The notes: generated by a model from the sequence alone, not told the origin. DNA of 64,000 nt from CAIKNB01 sp041658705 (GCA_041658705.1 JBAZZT010000001.1:1-64000), one strand, 5' to 3'; counted from the stretch's first letter, positions 33,212 to 42,236 are shown. Made by a program: numbers and translations.

Positions 33212-33242
33212 ACTTGCGGGCAGTATGGCAGAAAGCACCTAA

Positions 33243-33269
33243 ACAGAAAACCGACGTTCAACGTCGGTT
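33243..33269 (-). terminator. Terminator of tRNA-Gly
   Basis: Minus strand AACCGACGTTGAACGTCGGTT then TTCTGTTT. Confidence 0.75.
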
Positions 33270-33312
33270 CTCTATTTTTGCACATTCGACGCGGCAATCG
33301 CGTCCAACGCGA

Positions 33313-33387
33313 TGGAGCGGGTAGCGGGAATCGAACCCGCCTCTCAACCTTGGAAGGGTCGCATAATAGCCACTATACGATACCCGC
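33313..33387 (-). tRNA. tRNA-Gly(UCC)
   Basis: Acceptor GCGGGTA/TACCCGC, anticodon loop CTTCCAA, T arm GCGGG/CCCGC, discriminator T, encoded CCA. A REP-like hairpin lies just upstream (33399-33422). Confidence 0.95.
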
Positions 33388-33689
33388 GGGACTAGGCGGT
33401 AGGGGCGCATGGTCATGCGCCCTTTGGGTAGACGGTAGCCAGACGCTTGTCACCGCCACTCCTTACCGCGTGCGTCGGTATATTAATTGGCGAAGGGTGA
33501 ATTTGCAAGGATGGACCGATTCTCGACAATTGGGCTTAAGTCGCTTATAGTTTGCCCAGCTTCAGACCGTGTCTTGCGTCGGGGCGTGGTACATCGCTCG
33601 CGAGCGCCGTGCCGTGGCGCAGTTTCCGCCAGAGGCTAACCGGCTTTGAAGTATCGACTTGTAATTTCGTTGCGAATCTATTTTTCGTC

Positions 33690-33762
33690 GGGGCGTGGCG
33701 CAGTTGGTAGCGCGCTTGGTTTGGGACCAAGAGGTCGCGAGTTCGAGTCTCGCCGCCCCGAC
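33690..33762 (+). tRNA. tRNA-Pro(UGG)
   Basis: Acceptor CGGGGCG/CGCCCCG, anticodon stem CTTGG/CCAAG with loop TTTGGGA, T arm GCGAG/CTCGC. CCA is not encoded. A piece of the tRNA-tail repeat (GCTCGCGAGCGCCG) lies upstream near 33590. Confidence 0.95.
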
Positions 33763-33805
33763 AAAAAATAGATTACATCGGATATTTCGTGAGCTAATTA
33801 GCCTT

Positions 33806-33833
33806 CGGCGATTGAGTCTCACCACCCCGACAT
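33806..33833 (+). other. Degenerate copy of tRNA-Pro 3' end
   Basis: GAGTCTCACCACCCCGACA matches the tRNA-Pro T-arm/acceptor 3' part (33744-33764) with two changes. It looks like a decayed tRNA-end duplication 70 bases downstream. Confidence 0.5.
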
Positions 33834-33851
33834 AGGGCAGGCTGAACGGGA

Positions 33852-33882
33852 TTGACAAAATCCCGTTTTTGCGTTTCATTAT
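33852..33882 (+). promoter_or_regulatory. Promoter with palindrome around the -35 box
   Basis: TTGACA (33852-33857) within CGGGATTGACAAAATCCCG, then TTCATTAT around 33875-33882. Layout shared with 21781-21820. Confidence 0.55.
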
Positions 33883-33906
33883 AGGTGTCCGAGGAAGGAG
33901 CAGTAC

Positions 33907-34461
33907 ATGACCGAAAGTACCCTGAAACAGGAGTTGGAGAAGGTTTTGGGGCCAGTCGATAAGTTCTTTTACAGCCCCATTTGGCAGAAGGTCACGGAAA
34001 ACGATGCCTTCATGCTTGAGCACACCGCGACCATCCGAGCCTTGGTCGAGCTGATCGCATTCCATCTCAAGTCGCTTCCCGAGGAGTGTCTGGTGGATTA
34101 TTTTACCTGGCGCCAAGCGCACGAGAACGTCGTGCTGCGCGACGAGTCAACCATCGGGCAGGAGAAGATGCAGATGCTCAAAGACCGAGCGCGCGGTATC
34201 GCCAAGATGCTCAAGTATGCCTCGCGACAGACCGAGCAGGTCGCGGTCGAGGAACCCGAAGGCGAATTCAAGCGCACGACGATTCCGGCGCAACCTCCGG
34301 AGAAGCTGATTGAGTTGTGCAAGCCCTCGGATCGCCCATCCATCGCATCCATGGACAAGGTGCTCGAAAGCTATGTGCAGGGCGAAACCGGAGAAGATGC
34401 CGAGCGCATATTCCGCGAGTTCCTGCACGAGTGCGACAGCGATATGCCGGGGGGCAGATGA
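33907..34461 (+). CDS. Hypothetical protein, orphan cassette gene
   Basis: 184 aa, not recognised. Acidic, mostly helical. AAGGAG lies 7 bases before the ATG. Its stop overlaps the start of the MazG-like gene (ATGA), so the two are translationally coupled. Possibly an accessory to the pyrophosphohydrolase; no domain is visible. Confidence 0.65.
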   Translation: MTESTLKQELEKVLGPVDKFFYSPIWQKVTENDAFMLEHTATIRALVELIAFHLKSLPEECLVDYFTWRQAHENVVLRDESTIGQEKMQMLKDRARGIAKMLKYASRQTEQVAVEEPEGEFKRTTIPAQPPEKLIELCKPSDRPSIASMDKVLESYVQGETGEDAERIFREFLHECDSDMPGGR

Positions 34462-34787
34462 GACGCGTATACGGAAAGCTGGTGCGCGATCTGGTCCCGG
34501 CGATCATGGTGCTGAACGGGGCTGTCCCGCGGGTACGCTGTCTCAACGATGAGGAATACTTGCTCGCCTTGCGCGACAAAGCCGTCGAAGAAGCGCAGGA
34601 ACTCGTCGCGGCGCAAAACCGTGAACAGATCTTGCAGGAACTCGTCGATTTGTCCGAAGTGATCCAAGCGCTGTGCCGCGCTTACGGATTCAGCGTCGAG
34701 GAACTCGAAGCGACGCGCCAGCGCAAAAGACAGGAGCGCGGCGGATTCGATGGCAAATTCTTCCTCGAATCCGCAGACGAACCTTGA
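34458..34787 (+). CDS. MazG-like nucleotide pyrophosphohydrolase
   Basis: 109 aa. It starts RRVYGKLVRDLVPAIM, the KLVRDxIP motif of small all-alpha NTP pyrophosphatases (HisE/MazG clan), followed by KAVEEAQELVAAQNREQILQ with the metal-binding EExxE-type helix and ELVDLSEV. Expected to hydrolyse (non-canonical) nucleoside triphosphates to monophosphates. Overlaps the previous gene by 4 bases; shares its terminator. Confidence 0.75.
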   Translation: MRRVYGKLVRDLVPAIMVLNGAVPRVRCLNDEEYLLALRDKAVEEAQELVAAQNREQILQELVDLSEVIQALCRAYGFSVEELEATRQRKRQERGGFDGKFFLESADEP

Positions 34788-34797
34788 CTCGAACCTC

Positions 34798-34830
34798 GAG
34801 CGCTTCCCCCAGGGGAGGCGCTCTTTTTTA
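34798..34830 (+). terminator. Intrinsic terminator
   Basis: GAGCGC...CCCC / GGGG...GCGCTC stem and TTTTTT. Confidence 0.85.
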
Positions 34831-34880
34831 TTAGAGGGTAGAAAGTAGAGAGTAGAGGGTAGCCAGAAAATAAAAGAAAA

Positions 34881-34966
34881 TGTCATCCTCGAGCGAAGCG
34901 AAGGATCTTCCTATGCCTTAAGGAATAGGAAGATTCTTCGGCCGTCAGACGGCCTCAAGAATGACA
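34881..34966. repeat. TGTCAT...ATGACA inverted repeat (family A, inverted)
   Basis: Reverse-complement orientation of 1488-1573. It is flanked on both sides by TAGAGGGTAG / CTACCCTCTA words (34834-34862, 34983-35024) that also pair with each other. Confidence 0.75.
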
Positions 34967-35030
34967 TCCTCTTATTTTTGGCTACCGTCTACTCCCTACC
35001 GTCTACCCTCTACCCTCTATCTCCTATTTT

Positions 35031-35054
35031 AAAGCGGCCTTGGAGAAGGCCGCT
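35031..35054 (-). terminator. Intrinsic terminator
   Basis: AGCGGCCTT / AAGGCCGCT hairpin followed by TTAAAAT on the minus strand. Confidence 0.75.
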
Positions 35055-35056
35055 GT

Positions 35057-35509
35057 TCAGTGGAGGGAAGAGCGTCGCAGGATGACGACTTCCTTGATGG
35101 GCAGATGGAGCAGGTAGAGCTTGATGTAGGCGACGTCTTGGCCTGGCGCTTGTTCGCGCGCTTGCTTGGCCAGATCACCGTCGATCCGGTCGGGACGCGG
35201 TACGAACCTGATTTCGCGGTCGCGCTGGACGATCCCCGAGATCCTGGCGAGCCAGGCAAAAGCCGAGCCATCGGTATGTCCGATTTGCGCGCTGATCCAT
35301 TTGGCCCAGTAGGTCTCGGGCTTGGGTCCGTGGTAGCGCAGCACGGCGTAATGCTCATCCGTGAAGTGGGTAAGCCGGACTTCGACGAGCCTGATTTCCC
35401 TGATGGCATGGAGCACTTTTTTGCACTGCACGTAGTCCGGTTCGCTCGCTGGCGCGGGCAAATCCTTGAGCGGAGTAATGCTGATGAGTTGAGTCTCTTG
35501 TTTGGCCAT
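35057..35509 (-). CDS. Hypothetical protein, orphan cassette gene
   Basis: 150 aa, not recognised. Soluble alpha/beta; DYVQCKKVLHAIREIRLVEV and WAKWISAQIGHTDG are the most structured parts. GGAAAGGCAG before ATG 35509; an in-frame ATG at 35539 lies in the leader. The promoter TTGACA-16-TATATT at 35542-35569 is the best match to consensus in the window. Confidence 0.65.
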   Translation of the reverse strand: MAKQETQLISITPLKDLPAPASEPDYVQCKKVLHAIREIRLVEVRLTHFTDEHYAVLRYHGPKPETYWAKWISAQIGHTDGSAFAWLARISGIVQRDREIRFVPRPDRIDGDLAKQAREQAPGQDVAYIKLYLLHLPIKEVVILRRSSLH

Positions 35510-35541
35510 GTCTGCCTTTCCGATAAAAAAAGAACGCAATT

Positions 35542-35569
35542 AATATAGCGCAAAAATCGCACTTGTCAA
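35542..35569 (-). promoter_or_regulatory. Sigma70-type promoter
   Basis: TTGACA (35564-35569), 16-base spacer, TATATT (35542-35547). Confidence 0.65.
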
Positions 35570-35597
35570 TACCTCTATTTGCCCGTATCTTTTGGGC

Positions 35598-36740
35598 ATG
35601 AGGATCGCCATTGACGCACGCATGATGGGGCCGGCCGCGACCCGCGGCATCGGTCGCTATGTCGAAGAGCTGATCCAAGCCATGCTTGAGCTTGAACCGG
35701 ACAACGAGTACATCCTGGTGACGCGCAGCGCCGAGCATCGCTACGCCAAACATCCGGCGGTCAAGACGGTGGTCGCCGATATCCCGTGGTACGGCCTGGC
35801 GGAGCAGCGCCTTATGCCGGCGATCTTGAAAAATATCCGCGCCGACATCACGCATATCCCACATTGGAACGTGCCGCTTGTCTATTCTGGTCCGTGCGTG
35901 GTCACGCTGCACGATCTGCTGTTGCGGCATGAGCCGATGAGCGCCAAAGCGAGCACGCGCGGCTTTTTTTTCCGTTCGCTCAAGCAGCTGGGTTATCGCT
36001 TGGTGCTGCGCCACGCCATCGCGACGGCACGTCGCATCATCGTACCGACGGAATTCGTGAAACAGGACGTGGCGCATTTCTATCCGCAGTCCAAAGACAA
36101 GCTCGTAGTGACGGGCGAAGGCATGCCGAAGATTCGAATATCGAATATCGAACATCGAATATCGAGACCCGACATTCGACATTCGACATTCGACATTCCA
36201 TCACCCTATCTCCTCTACGTCGGTTCCGCTTATCCGCACAAAGGTTTGCAAGATCTGCTTGCCGCTTGGCCGCGTCTTGCGGCGCTTCATCCGCAATTAA
36301 GGCTCATGCTCGTCGGCGAGTTCGACGTCTTCATGCTACGTTTGAAGAGCGAGCTCGAAAAAGCCGGTTTGCGCGGTATCGAGTTCCGCGGCCAGCTCGC
36401 AGAAGCCGAACTCGCCGCGGCTTATGCCCAGGCCGCGGCTTTTGTTTACCCCTCGCATTTCGAAGGCTTCGGTCTGCCGCCGTTGGAGGCTTTGGCGCAC
36501 GGCTGCCCGGTCGTTTGCGCCGACGCTGGAGCACTGGTCGAAGTATTGGGACCTGACGGCGCAATCTTCTTCCGTAGCGGTTCCGCGGATGGTATAATCG
36601 CCGCGGTTGAAAAGGTTTTGATCGACCCAGAAGCCGCCCGCGAGAGAACGCAAAAAGTCGCAGTTGAATTAGCCCTTAGGCATGCTTGGCGTGAGGCGGC
36701 ACGGCGCACTTTGCAGACCTATCGCGCGGCGCTTTCGTAG
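35598..36740 (+). CDS. GT4-type glycosyltransferase
   Basis: 380 aa. RIAIDARMMGPAATRGIGRY is the acceptor-side start of family GT4 enzymes; HFEGFGLPPLEALAHGCPVV carries the EX7E nucleotide-sugar motif. Residues about 178-200 are encoded by a short-word repeat (36131-36198) inserted in frame between the two Rossmann domains. The stop codon TAG lies in a REP-like hairpin. TATCTT (35586-35591) is 6 bases before ATG 35598. Probable role in surface polysaccharide synthesis. Confidence 0.88.
   Translation: MRIAIDARMMGPAATRGIGRYVEELIQAMLELEPDNEYILVTRSAEHRYAKHPAVKTVVADIPWYGLAEQRLMPAILKNIRADITHIPHWNVPLVYSGPCVVTLHDLLLRHEPMSAKASTRGFFFRSLKQLGYRLVLRHAIATARRIIVPTEFVKQDVAHFYPQSKDKLVVTGEGMPKIRISNIEHRISRPDIRHSTFDIPSPYLLYVGSAYPHKGLQDLLAAWPRLAALHPQLRLMLVGEFDVFMLRLKSELEKAGLRGIEFRGQLAEAELAAAYAQAAAFVYPSHFEGFGLPPLEALAHGCPVVCADAGALVEVLGPDGAIFFRSGSADGIIAAVEKVLIDPEAARERTQKVAVELALRHAWREAARRTLQTYRAALS
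36131..36198 (+). repeat. In-frame word repeat inside the glycosyltransferase gene
   Basis: Near-tandem words ATATCGAA on the left are followed by ACATTCG words on the right (mutually complementary). The encoded peptide is rich in Ile, Arg, Ser and His. It resembles the intergenic word-type inverted repeats rather than coding DNA. Confidence 0.65.
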
Positions 36741-36760
36741 GGGCGCATGGTCATGCGCCC
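36737..36760. repeat. REP-like hairpin at a gene end
   Basis: GTAGGGGCGCATGGTCATGCGCCC; its TAG is the glycosyltransferase stop codon. Confidence 0.75.
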
Positions 36761-36795
36761 TGCGTTTCGCCCAGAGTCAAATCCAAGATTGGCGT

Positions 36796-39417
36796 GTGAC
36801 AAAATCTCCCATAAAAAAAACCAAAAAAACTAAGACGCCCCCCACGCTTGAGGAGCAGCTTTTGGCCGTCATTGAGCATGAGGGTGCGATTTTTCAGACC
36901 CCGGTGGGACCGCGGCGCGGAAAAAAAGCCGGCATCTGGAACCATGTCGCGGCGACCGTCAGCGTCGAAGCGGAAGAGCCGGATCAAGTCACGCGCCTGG
37001 ACCAAAAAGCCTACGGCCTGGTCATCCGCGATGCGCCGACCAAGACCGTCGCGCTCAAGGTCAATTACGGCGAACATGAACGCAGCGCGTATGTCGTTTC
37101 GTTGCAGCACGTCAGGTTGAGCAGTTCGCCGCGGCAAGAAGAACGCGTTTTAGTGACCCGAACCATGAACGCTTCGCCTGCCTCATGCGCCGCGCCGGTC
37201 GAAGTCTACGCGACCTTGACCAGCGACCTCATGGGCCACGCCGATCCGTGGTCCGCCGAAGATCAATTTACCCCAGCGCAATTCGAGCTGGCCTATCGCC
37301 GCGTCTACGGACGGTTGGACTGGATGTTTTCCGGCTTGCGCGAGATCGGCCTGCAGCTTGGCGCGTCTTACCAAAAAATCGAACGCCTCGAGGGCGAAGC
37401 GCTGGCCTCGGCCGGCGGGGCGTGGGAATTTCCGCGTCTGTCTCCGCTGCGTGCCGTGCTTGGTTTCGTGGCTTTGGCGCTGGTCGTGACTCTGCCCGCC
37501 AACGCCGTGGCGCTGTATCGCATTGCGACGCAAGAGAAAGGCGCCATCTCGGATGCGGGCAATCTAGCCGTCGACCAACTCATCAGAGCCAAAGACGCCG
37601 GTTCACTGCCAGATTCGCAAGAAGCTCTGCGCCAGGCTTCCGCGCTCTTCCGCCAAGCCGATTCTTTTTTCAGCCAATCGAGCGCGCTGGCCATCGGGCT
37701 GGCTTCGGTCATGCCGGATGACTTCAGGAGCGCCCGCGCTTTGCTCGAAGTGGGGGACAAGTCCAGCGAAGCCGCGCGGCTGTTGGCACTCGGTCTGGAC
37801 AAAGTCTTTTCCGATCCTAGTCGCAGGTTGGACGAACGTTTCGACGTCATGGGCGCGTACGCCAAAAGCGCCTTGACCCTGCTGGCCGACGCTTCGCGCG
37901 CCGCCGGTTCGGTCAAACTCTCGACCCTGCCGCAAGACCAACGCGAGCGCGTGGCTGCGTTGCTCGACCAACTCGAAAAATCCACGGGCGCGGTGCGCGA
38001 TTTCTCATCCTTGTCCGAACTCATGTCCGACATGGTGGGCAAAGACGGGCGGCGCACTTATCTCGTCATCTTCCAGAACAGCTCGGAGCTGCGTCCGACC
38101 GGCGGCTTCATGGGTTCCTTCGCCGAAGTCACTTTCGAGCGCGGCGCGATCAAAGGCATCAGCGTCCCGCCGGGCGGCACTTACGCCCTCAAAGGCCAGC
38201 TCACGGCGCGCGTCATCCCGCCCAAACCACTGCAACTCATCAATTCATTGTGGCAATTCCAAGACTCAAACTGGTCGCCGGATTTTCCGGAAGCCGCCCG
38301 CAAGATTCGCTGGTTCTGGAGCAAAGCCGGCGAACCGACGATCGACGGCGTGATTGCCGTGAATTCAGGTTTCGCCGAAAAGCTGCTGGCGCTAGTCGGC
38401 CCCATCGAGATGCCTGAATACGGCAAGACCATCACGGCGGAAAATTTCATGCTCGAGACGCAAAAGGCCGTCGAAGTCGAGTACGACCGCACGGCCAATA
38501 CGCCGAAAAAATTTGTGGGCGACCTGGCGGCCAAGCTCATGGAACGCATCAAATCATTCGGCAAGGACGATTGGCTCAAGCTCGCCGCGCTGTCTTCCGA
38601 AGCGTTGGACACCAAGGACATCCAAATTGCGCTCATGGATGATGATAAAGAAAAAATCATCGAGCGGCTGGGCTGGAATGGTCGTCTCAAAGCAGCGCCG
38701 GGAGATTTTCTGGCGCTCATCGAGGCCAACGTCGCGGGGCAAAAGACCGACGGCGTGGTGAGCGAAGAAGTCACGCATAAAGCCACGATCAACGAAGACG
38801 GTTCCATTCAGGATGAAGTGCGTTTGCATCGGACGCATAACGGCAAAAAAGGCGATCTGTTCAGCGGCGTGCGCAACGTTTCATATCTGCGGACTTACGT
38901 GCCCAAAGGCAGCAAGCTTTTGTCCGCCACGGGTTTCCAGACGCCGGATAAAAGTTTGTTCAAGCTTTTGAATGAAGATGACCTGCCTGATCCCGACATC
39001 CAGCGTTCCGAGGCGAGCGCCGTCCAGGGAGCGGGCGGAGTCACGGTGACGGAAGAAGGCGAGCGTTCGGTTTTCGGCGGCTGGATGCAGCTCGATCCGG
39101 GACAAGCGCAAGATATCGTCTTGTCATATCGTCTGCCGTTCACGGTCTACGATCTTTTGGGCAAGCTCGAGGCTTCGCCCGAAGGTCTCTCGGCGACGCC
39201 GCGCGGCGCGTATCTTTTGCTTTTGACCAGCCAATCAGGCAAGAGCGAGCGCCATATCTCTACTAGCGTCGCTTATCCCGCCAGTTGGAAATTGGCTTGG
39301 AGCAAGACGGGCAAGGATCTTTCCTTGAGCGAAAACTGGGACCGTGACCGCGTAATCGCGGCATTGTTAACCAACGGCAATGAGCAAAAAACACAAGAAA
39401 AAGCGGCAGGACTTTGA
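36796..39417 (+). CDS. DUF4012 membrane-anchored protein
   Basis: 873 aa from a GTG start at 36796, chosen because the longer frame enters the repeat and glycosyltransferase. A lysine-rich N-terminus, a cytoplasmic beta domain, one membrane helix (about residues 220-245, VLGFVALALVVTLPANAVAL), then the DUF4012 region with YLVIFQNSSELRPTGGFMGS. The family is frequent in CPR genomes beside glycosyltransferases; relatives are linked to LytR-CpsA-Psr-like surface attachment, which is inference. Overlaps the next gene by 38 bases. Confidence 0.85.
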   Translation: MTKSPIKKTKKTKTPPTLEEQLLAVIEHEGAIFQTPVGPRRGKKAGIWNHVAATVSVEAEEPDQVTRLDQKAYGLVIRDAPTKTVALKVNYGEHERSAYVVSLQHVRLSSSPRQEERVLVTRTMNASPASCAAPVEVYATLTSDLMGHADPWSAEDQFTPAQFELAYRRVYGRLDWMFSGLREIGLQLGASYQKIERLEGEALASAGGAWEFPRLSPLRAVLGFVALALVVTLPANAVALYRIATQEKGAISDAGNLAVDQLIRAKDAGSLPDSQEALRQASALFRQADSFFSQSSALAIGLASVMPDDFRSARALLEVGDKSSEAARLLALGLDKVFSDPSRRLDERFDVMGAYAKSALTLLADASRAAGSVKLSTLPQDQRERVAALLDQLEKSTGAVRDFSSLSELMSDMVGKDGRRTYLVIFQNSSELRPTGGFMGSFAEVTFERGAIKGISVPPGGTYALKGQLTARVIPPKPLQLINSLWQFQDSNWSPDFPEAARKIRWFWSKAGEPTIDGVIAVNSGFAEKLLALVGPIEMPEYGKTITAENFMLETQKAVEVEYDRTANTPKKFVGDLAAKLMERIKSFGKDDWLKLAALSSEALDTKDIQIALMDDDKEKIIERLGWNGRLKAAPGDFLALIEANVAGQKTDGVVSEEVTHKATINEDGSIQDEVRLHRTHNGKKGDLFSGVRNVSYLRTYVPKGSKLLSATGFQTPDKSLFKLLNEDDLPDPDIQRSEASAVQGAGGVTVTEEGERSVFGGWMQLDPGQAQDIVLSYRLPFTVYDLLGKLEASPEGLSATPRGAYLLLLTSQSGKSERHISTSVAYPASWKLAWSKTGKDLSLSENWDRDRVIAALLTNGNEQKTQEKAAGL

Positions 39418-41326
39418 CGCGGTACGTACGCTCGAGCCGGCGTCGGATGTTTTAGGCGCGCCCACGGACGCAATCAAAAAAGGCGAGGTCGAAAAAAGTT
39501 TGTCCGCGATTTTTTTGGACGCAGACGGTAAAGCGCCGGACATGAGTCGGTTGGAAAGACGGCGTTCGCACTTGGCGCTCCTGATTTTAGGCGGTGGCAT
39601 GGCTTTTTTGGGACTGCTCATCGTCGCGGTTTGGGTCGGCTTCGCCATCTTCAAACCCTTCCGCGGATTCACGGGTCAGGGACTCAACATAACCATCGAC
39701 GGTCCGGAAAAAGTCGTGCTGGGCGAAGAGACCACGTATTTCATCAACTACGTCAACGCCTCAGCGCAACCTTTGGCCGCCGCCGATTTCCGCATCAACT
39801 TTCCGGTCGACTTCTCGCCCACGGCGCTCGAACCGGAACCGACCGGGCCGGGCATGTATTGGCGCATCGGCGCCATCGAGTACGGCGGTCGCGGCACGGT
39901 CAAAGTCAAAGGTTTTTTCAGCGGCGCGCTCGGCACCAAGACGGCGTTGCAAGTCGTGGGCAATTTTCGCCCAGCTTCATTCAACAGCGACTTCGAAGCG
40001 TTGGCGGTCAAGCAGCTAGAGTACTCCGATAGCATCCTCAAAGGTTCGTTGGAGCTTCCGGTAAAAGCGTTGCCGGGGGATAAGATCAAGATCATCTATC
40101 ATCTGGAGAACGCGGGGATCAGCGGGCTGAAAAAACTGGAAGCCAGGATCACCTTGCCGCACGGTTTTGTGCGCGATGCGGCTTCGACCACGCAACTGGA
40201 CGAAAGCACGGTCAGCCTGCTTGTCGGCGAACTCGCCAACGGGGCTTCGACCACCGTCGCGCTCACGGGTTCGTTCGCGGCCGGGATATCCGGCGACCAG
40301 ACGGTGCACGCCGAAGCGGGCGCGTTGGGTCCTGACGGCGCTTTCATGGCCGCGCAAAAGACCGACGCCGTCTTGCCCGTCTTGGCCGGCGACCTTTCGC
40401 TCAAACTCGTGGCCAACGGTTCGGACCAAGGACGCTCGATAGCCTTCGGCGACGTGCTGCACTTTGGTTTGGGTTACGAAAATACTTCGTCTGAAGAACT
40501 CAAGGATGTCGCTATGCGCGTGACCTTTGAACCGATCTACGCCAGCTCGACCACGCCGCCCAAGACCGCGCCTAAATTCCTCGACTGGGCGCATCTGGAT
40601 AATTCTTCGTCCGGGACGGTCGCCGGGAACGAGTTGGTGTGGGACGGCGCCAAATTGGAATTCCTGCACCGCATGACTCCGCAACAGGACGGCATGTTCG
40701 AGTTTTCGCTGCCCGTCATGCGCAGCGTGAGCAGCACGAGCTTGATCGGTTTCAGGGTCACGGCTTCAGCCAGCATCAAGTCGGTCGGCAGCGCGGTCTT
40801 GAACCGTTTGATCCACGCCCAACCGCTCGAGTTCCGTTTTCGTAGCGACGTCAAATTCGGATCTGAAGCGCGTTATTTTTCCGAGGAAGGCGCGCCGTTG
40901 GGCAGCGGCCCTTTGCCGCCGGTAGTCGGACAAGCCACGACTTACCGCGTGATTTGGGATATTTCAAAAACCATCCACGAACTCAAGAGCATAAAAGTCA
41001 GCGCCGTCTTGCCTAACAATGTCGTCTGGCCGGGCAAGTCCGATGTCACGGCGGGGAATCTGAATTACGATTCGAATTCACGCCAAGTCAGCTGGGTCTT
41101 GAATCGTCTGCCCTCGGAAGTCTCGAGCGCCGAAGCGGAGTTCGACGTGCAACTCACGCCCTCGCTCGCCGACGCCGGACGTTTCGCGCAACTTCTCGGC
41201 GACGTCAAATTCGAATCCACCGATGCCGCCATCGGCGAACAAATCATCATCCTGAAACCCGGGCTTTCCACCGATCTCCAAAATGACGACGGCGCCAAGT
41301 CAAAAGGCGTGGTGCGGAAACCGTGA
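39380..41326 (+). CDS. Single-pass surface protein with beta-sandwich repeats
   Basis: 648 aa. Lysine-rich cytoplasmic start (SKKHKKKRQD), one membrane helix near residues 68-95, then an extracellular part made of several DUF11/CARDB-like segments (VVLGEETTYFINYVN, PGDKIKIIYHLENAG, GDVLHFGLGYENTSS). The start overlaps the DUF4012 gene, so the pair is probably made together and acts at the cell surface. Confidence 0.75.
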   Translation: MSKKHKKKRQDFDAVRTLEPASDVLGAPTDAIKKGEVEKSLSAIFLDADGKAPDMSRLERRRSHLALLILGGGMAFLGLLIVAVWVGFAIFKPFRGFTGQGLNITIDGPEKVVLGEETTYFINYVNASAQPLAAADFRINFPVDFSPTALEPEPTGPGMYWRIGAIEYGGRGTVKVKGFFSGALGTKTALQVVGNFRPASFNSDFEALAVKQLEYSDSILKGSLELPVKALPGDKIKIIYHLENAGISGLKKLEARITLPHGFVRDAASTTQLDESTVSLLVGELANGASTTVALTGSFAAGISGDQTVHAEAGALGPDGAFMAAQKTDAVLPVLAGDLSLKLVANGSDQGRSIAFGDVLHFGLGYENTSSEELKDVAMRVTFEPIYASSTTPPKTAPKFLDWAHLDNSSSGTVAGNELVWDGAKLEFLHRMTPQQDGMFEFSLPVMRSVSSTSLIGFRVTASASIKSVGSAVLNRLIHAQPLEFRFRSDVKFGSEARYFSEEGAPLGSGPLPPVVGQATTYRVIWDISKTIHELKSIKVSAVLPNNVVWPGKSDVTAGNLNYDSNSRQVSWVLNRLPSEVSSAEAEFDVQLTPSLADAGRFAQLLGDVKFESTDAAIGEQIIILKPGLSTDLQNDDGAKSKGVVRKP

Positions 41327-41358
41327 GGAACGTTTTTTAGATACAGGTTTAAGACAAT

Positions 41359-41472
41359 TGTCATCCTGGGTTTGTCGAAGGACCTTTATCAGTGGTTCGG
41401 TTGCTGCTAAAGGTCCTTCGACTTCGCTCTCGCGGAGTTTACCCCGCACTCGATGCGGGGCTCAGGATGACA
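41359..41472. repeat. TGTCATCCTG inverted repeat (family B)
   Basis: Arms as at 21089-21203, with an extra CCCCGCACTCGATGCGGGG hairpin in the right arm. The same hairpin words occur near 21920-21945. Confidence 0.75.
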
Positions 41473-41570
41473 GAGAGGGGGATGGAATTTACAGGGCAAG
41501 CGCGGAGTCTTGACGTTTCTGTCTATGTGTGTGAAATTAGCCGCGGTTCATTTGAGAAAGGGAAAGACTC

Positions 41571-42230
41571 ATGGCCCCGAATACCGCATACCAAGTTCTG
41601 GTGGTCACTCTGTTGTCTATCGGCGTCCTTTCATTGTTTCTCCTCGCCAGCTGGGAAGAACAGAAAAAACCCCGATTGCGATCGGCGGTGGTGGTGGCAG
41701 CATGGGGCGGCATGATTGCTTGTCTGGTGGGCTGCGTCATCGTCAGGTGTTTTTCCGCTTGTTCCGTCTCCAACGACGGGGAGCTGATCGTGGTCAGGGA
41801 TAAGACTGGCCGAGTGGTCGAGGTTTCTGACTCGAGCGTCTGGACCAACGGCCGCACGGCTTCCTTCGTGACGACCTGGGCTATCGCGGCGAGCTCGGTC
41901 CAGCCTATCACCGACAACCCGAAAGTCCGACGCTTGCATTACGAAGCCATGGTCCAAGTCACGGATCCCGCGGTCTTCATGCAGACTTGTGGGCCTATGC
42001 TCGGGCAGGCTGATACGGTTTCGGGCAATCTTCAGCGCCTCAAGGATACCCTGGGCTACCAGCTCTTCGAGTTCAACAACGCGCGGTCCAAGGACTTGGC
42101 CAAGTTCTACAACCCGCTCTCGCTCGAGCAGACCAAAGAGCTCGAGTCCATGCTGCGCGCCTATCTCGACGAGACGCTCAAGCCCAAAGGCGTCGCCTTC
42201 GTCCGCCTCCAAGCCTGGAGCGTCGAATGA
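41571..42230 (+). CDS. Membrane protein of unknown function, orphan cassette gene
   Basis: 219 aa. Two N-terminal membrane helices (about residues 8-27 and 40-62), followed by a soluble domain with a strand-rich part (GELIVVRDKTGRVVEV) and a helical C-terminus. It distantly recalls small SPFH-like proteins; this is weak. AGAAAGGGAAAG precedes ATG 41571; TTGACG at 41510-41515 could be the -35. Confidence 0.6.
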   Translation: MAPNTAYQVLVVTLLSIGVLSLFLLASWEEQKKPRLRSAVVVAAWGGMIACLVGCVIVRCFSACSVSNDGELIVVRDKTGRVVEVSDSSVWTNGRTASFVTTWAIAASSVQPITDNPKVRRLHYEAMVQVTDPAVFMQTCGPMLGQADTVSGNLQRLKDTLGYQLFEFNNARSKDLAKFYNPLSLEQTKELESMLRAYLDETLKPKGVAFVRLQAWSVE

Positions 42231-42236
42231 CATCTT

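Noticed and set aside
34371..34886. Minus-strand frame opposite the MazG-like gene
   Set aside because: It runs through the terminator and repeat words; the plus-strand pair is coupled by ATGA and has good signals.
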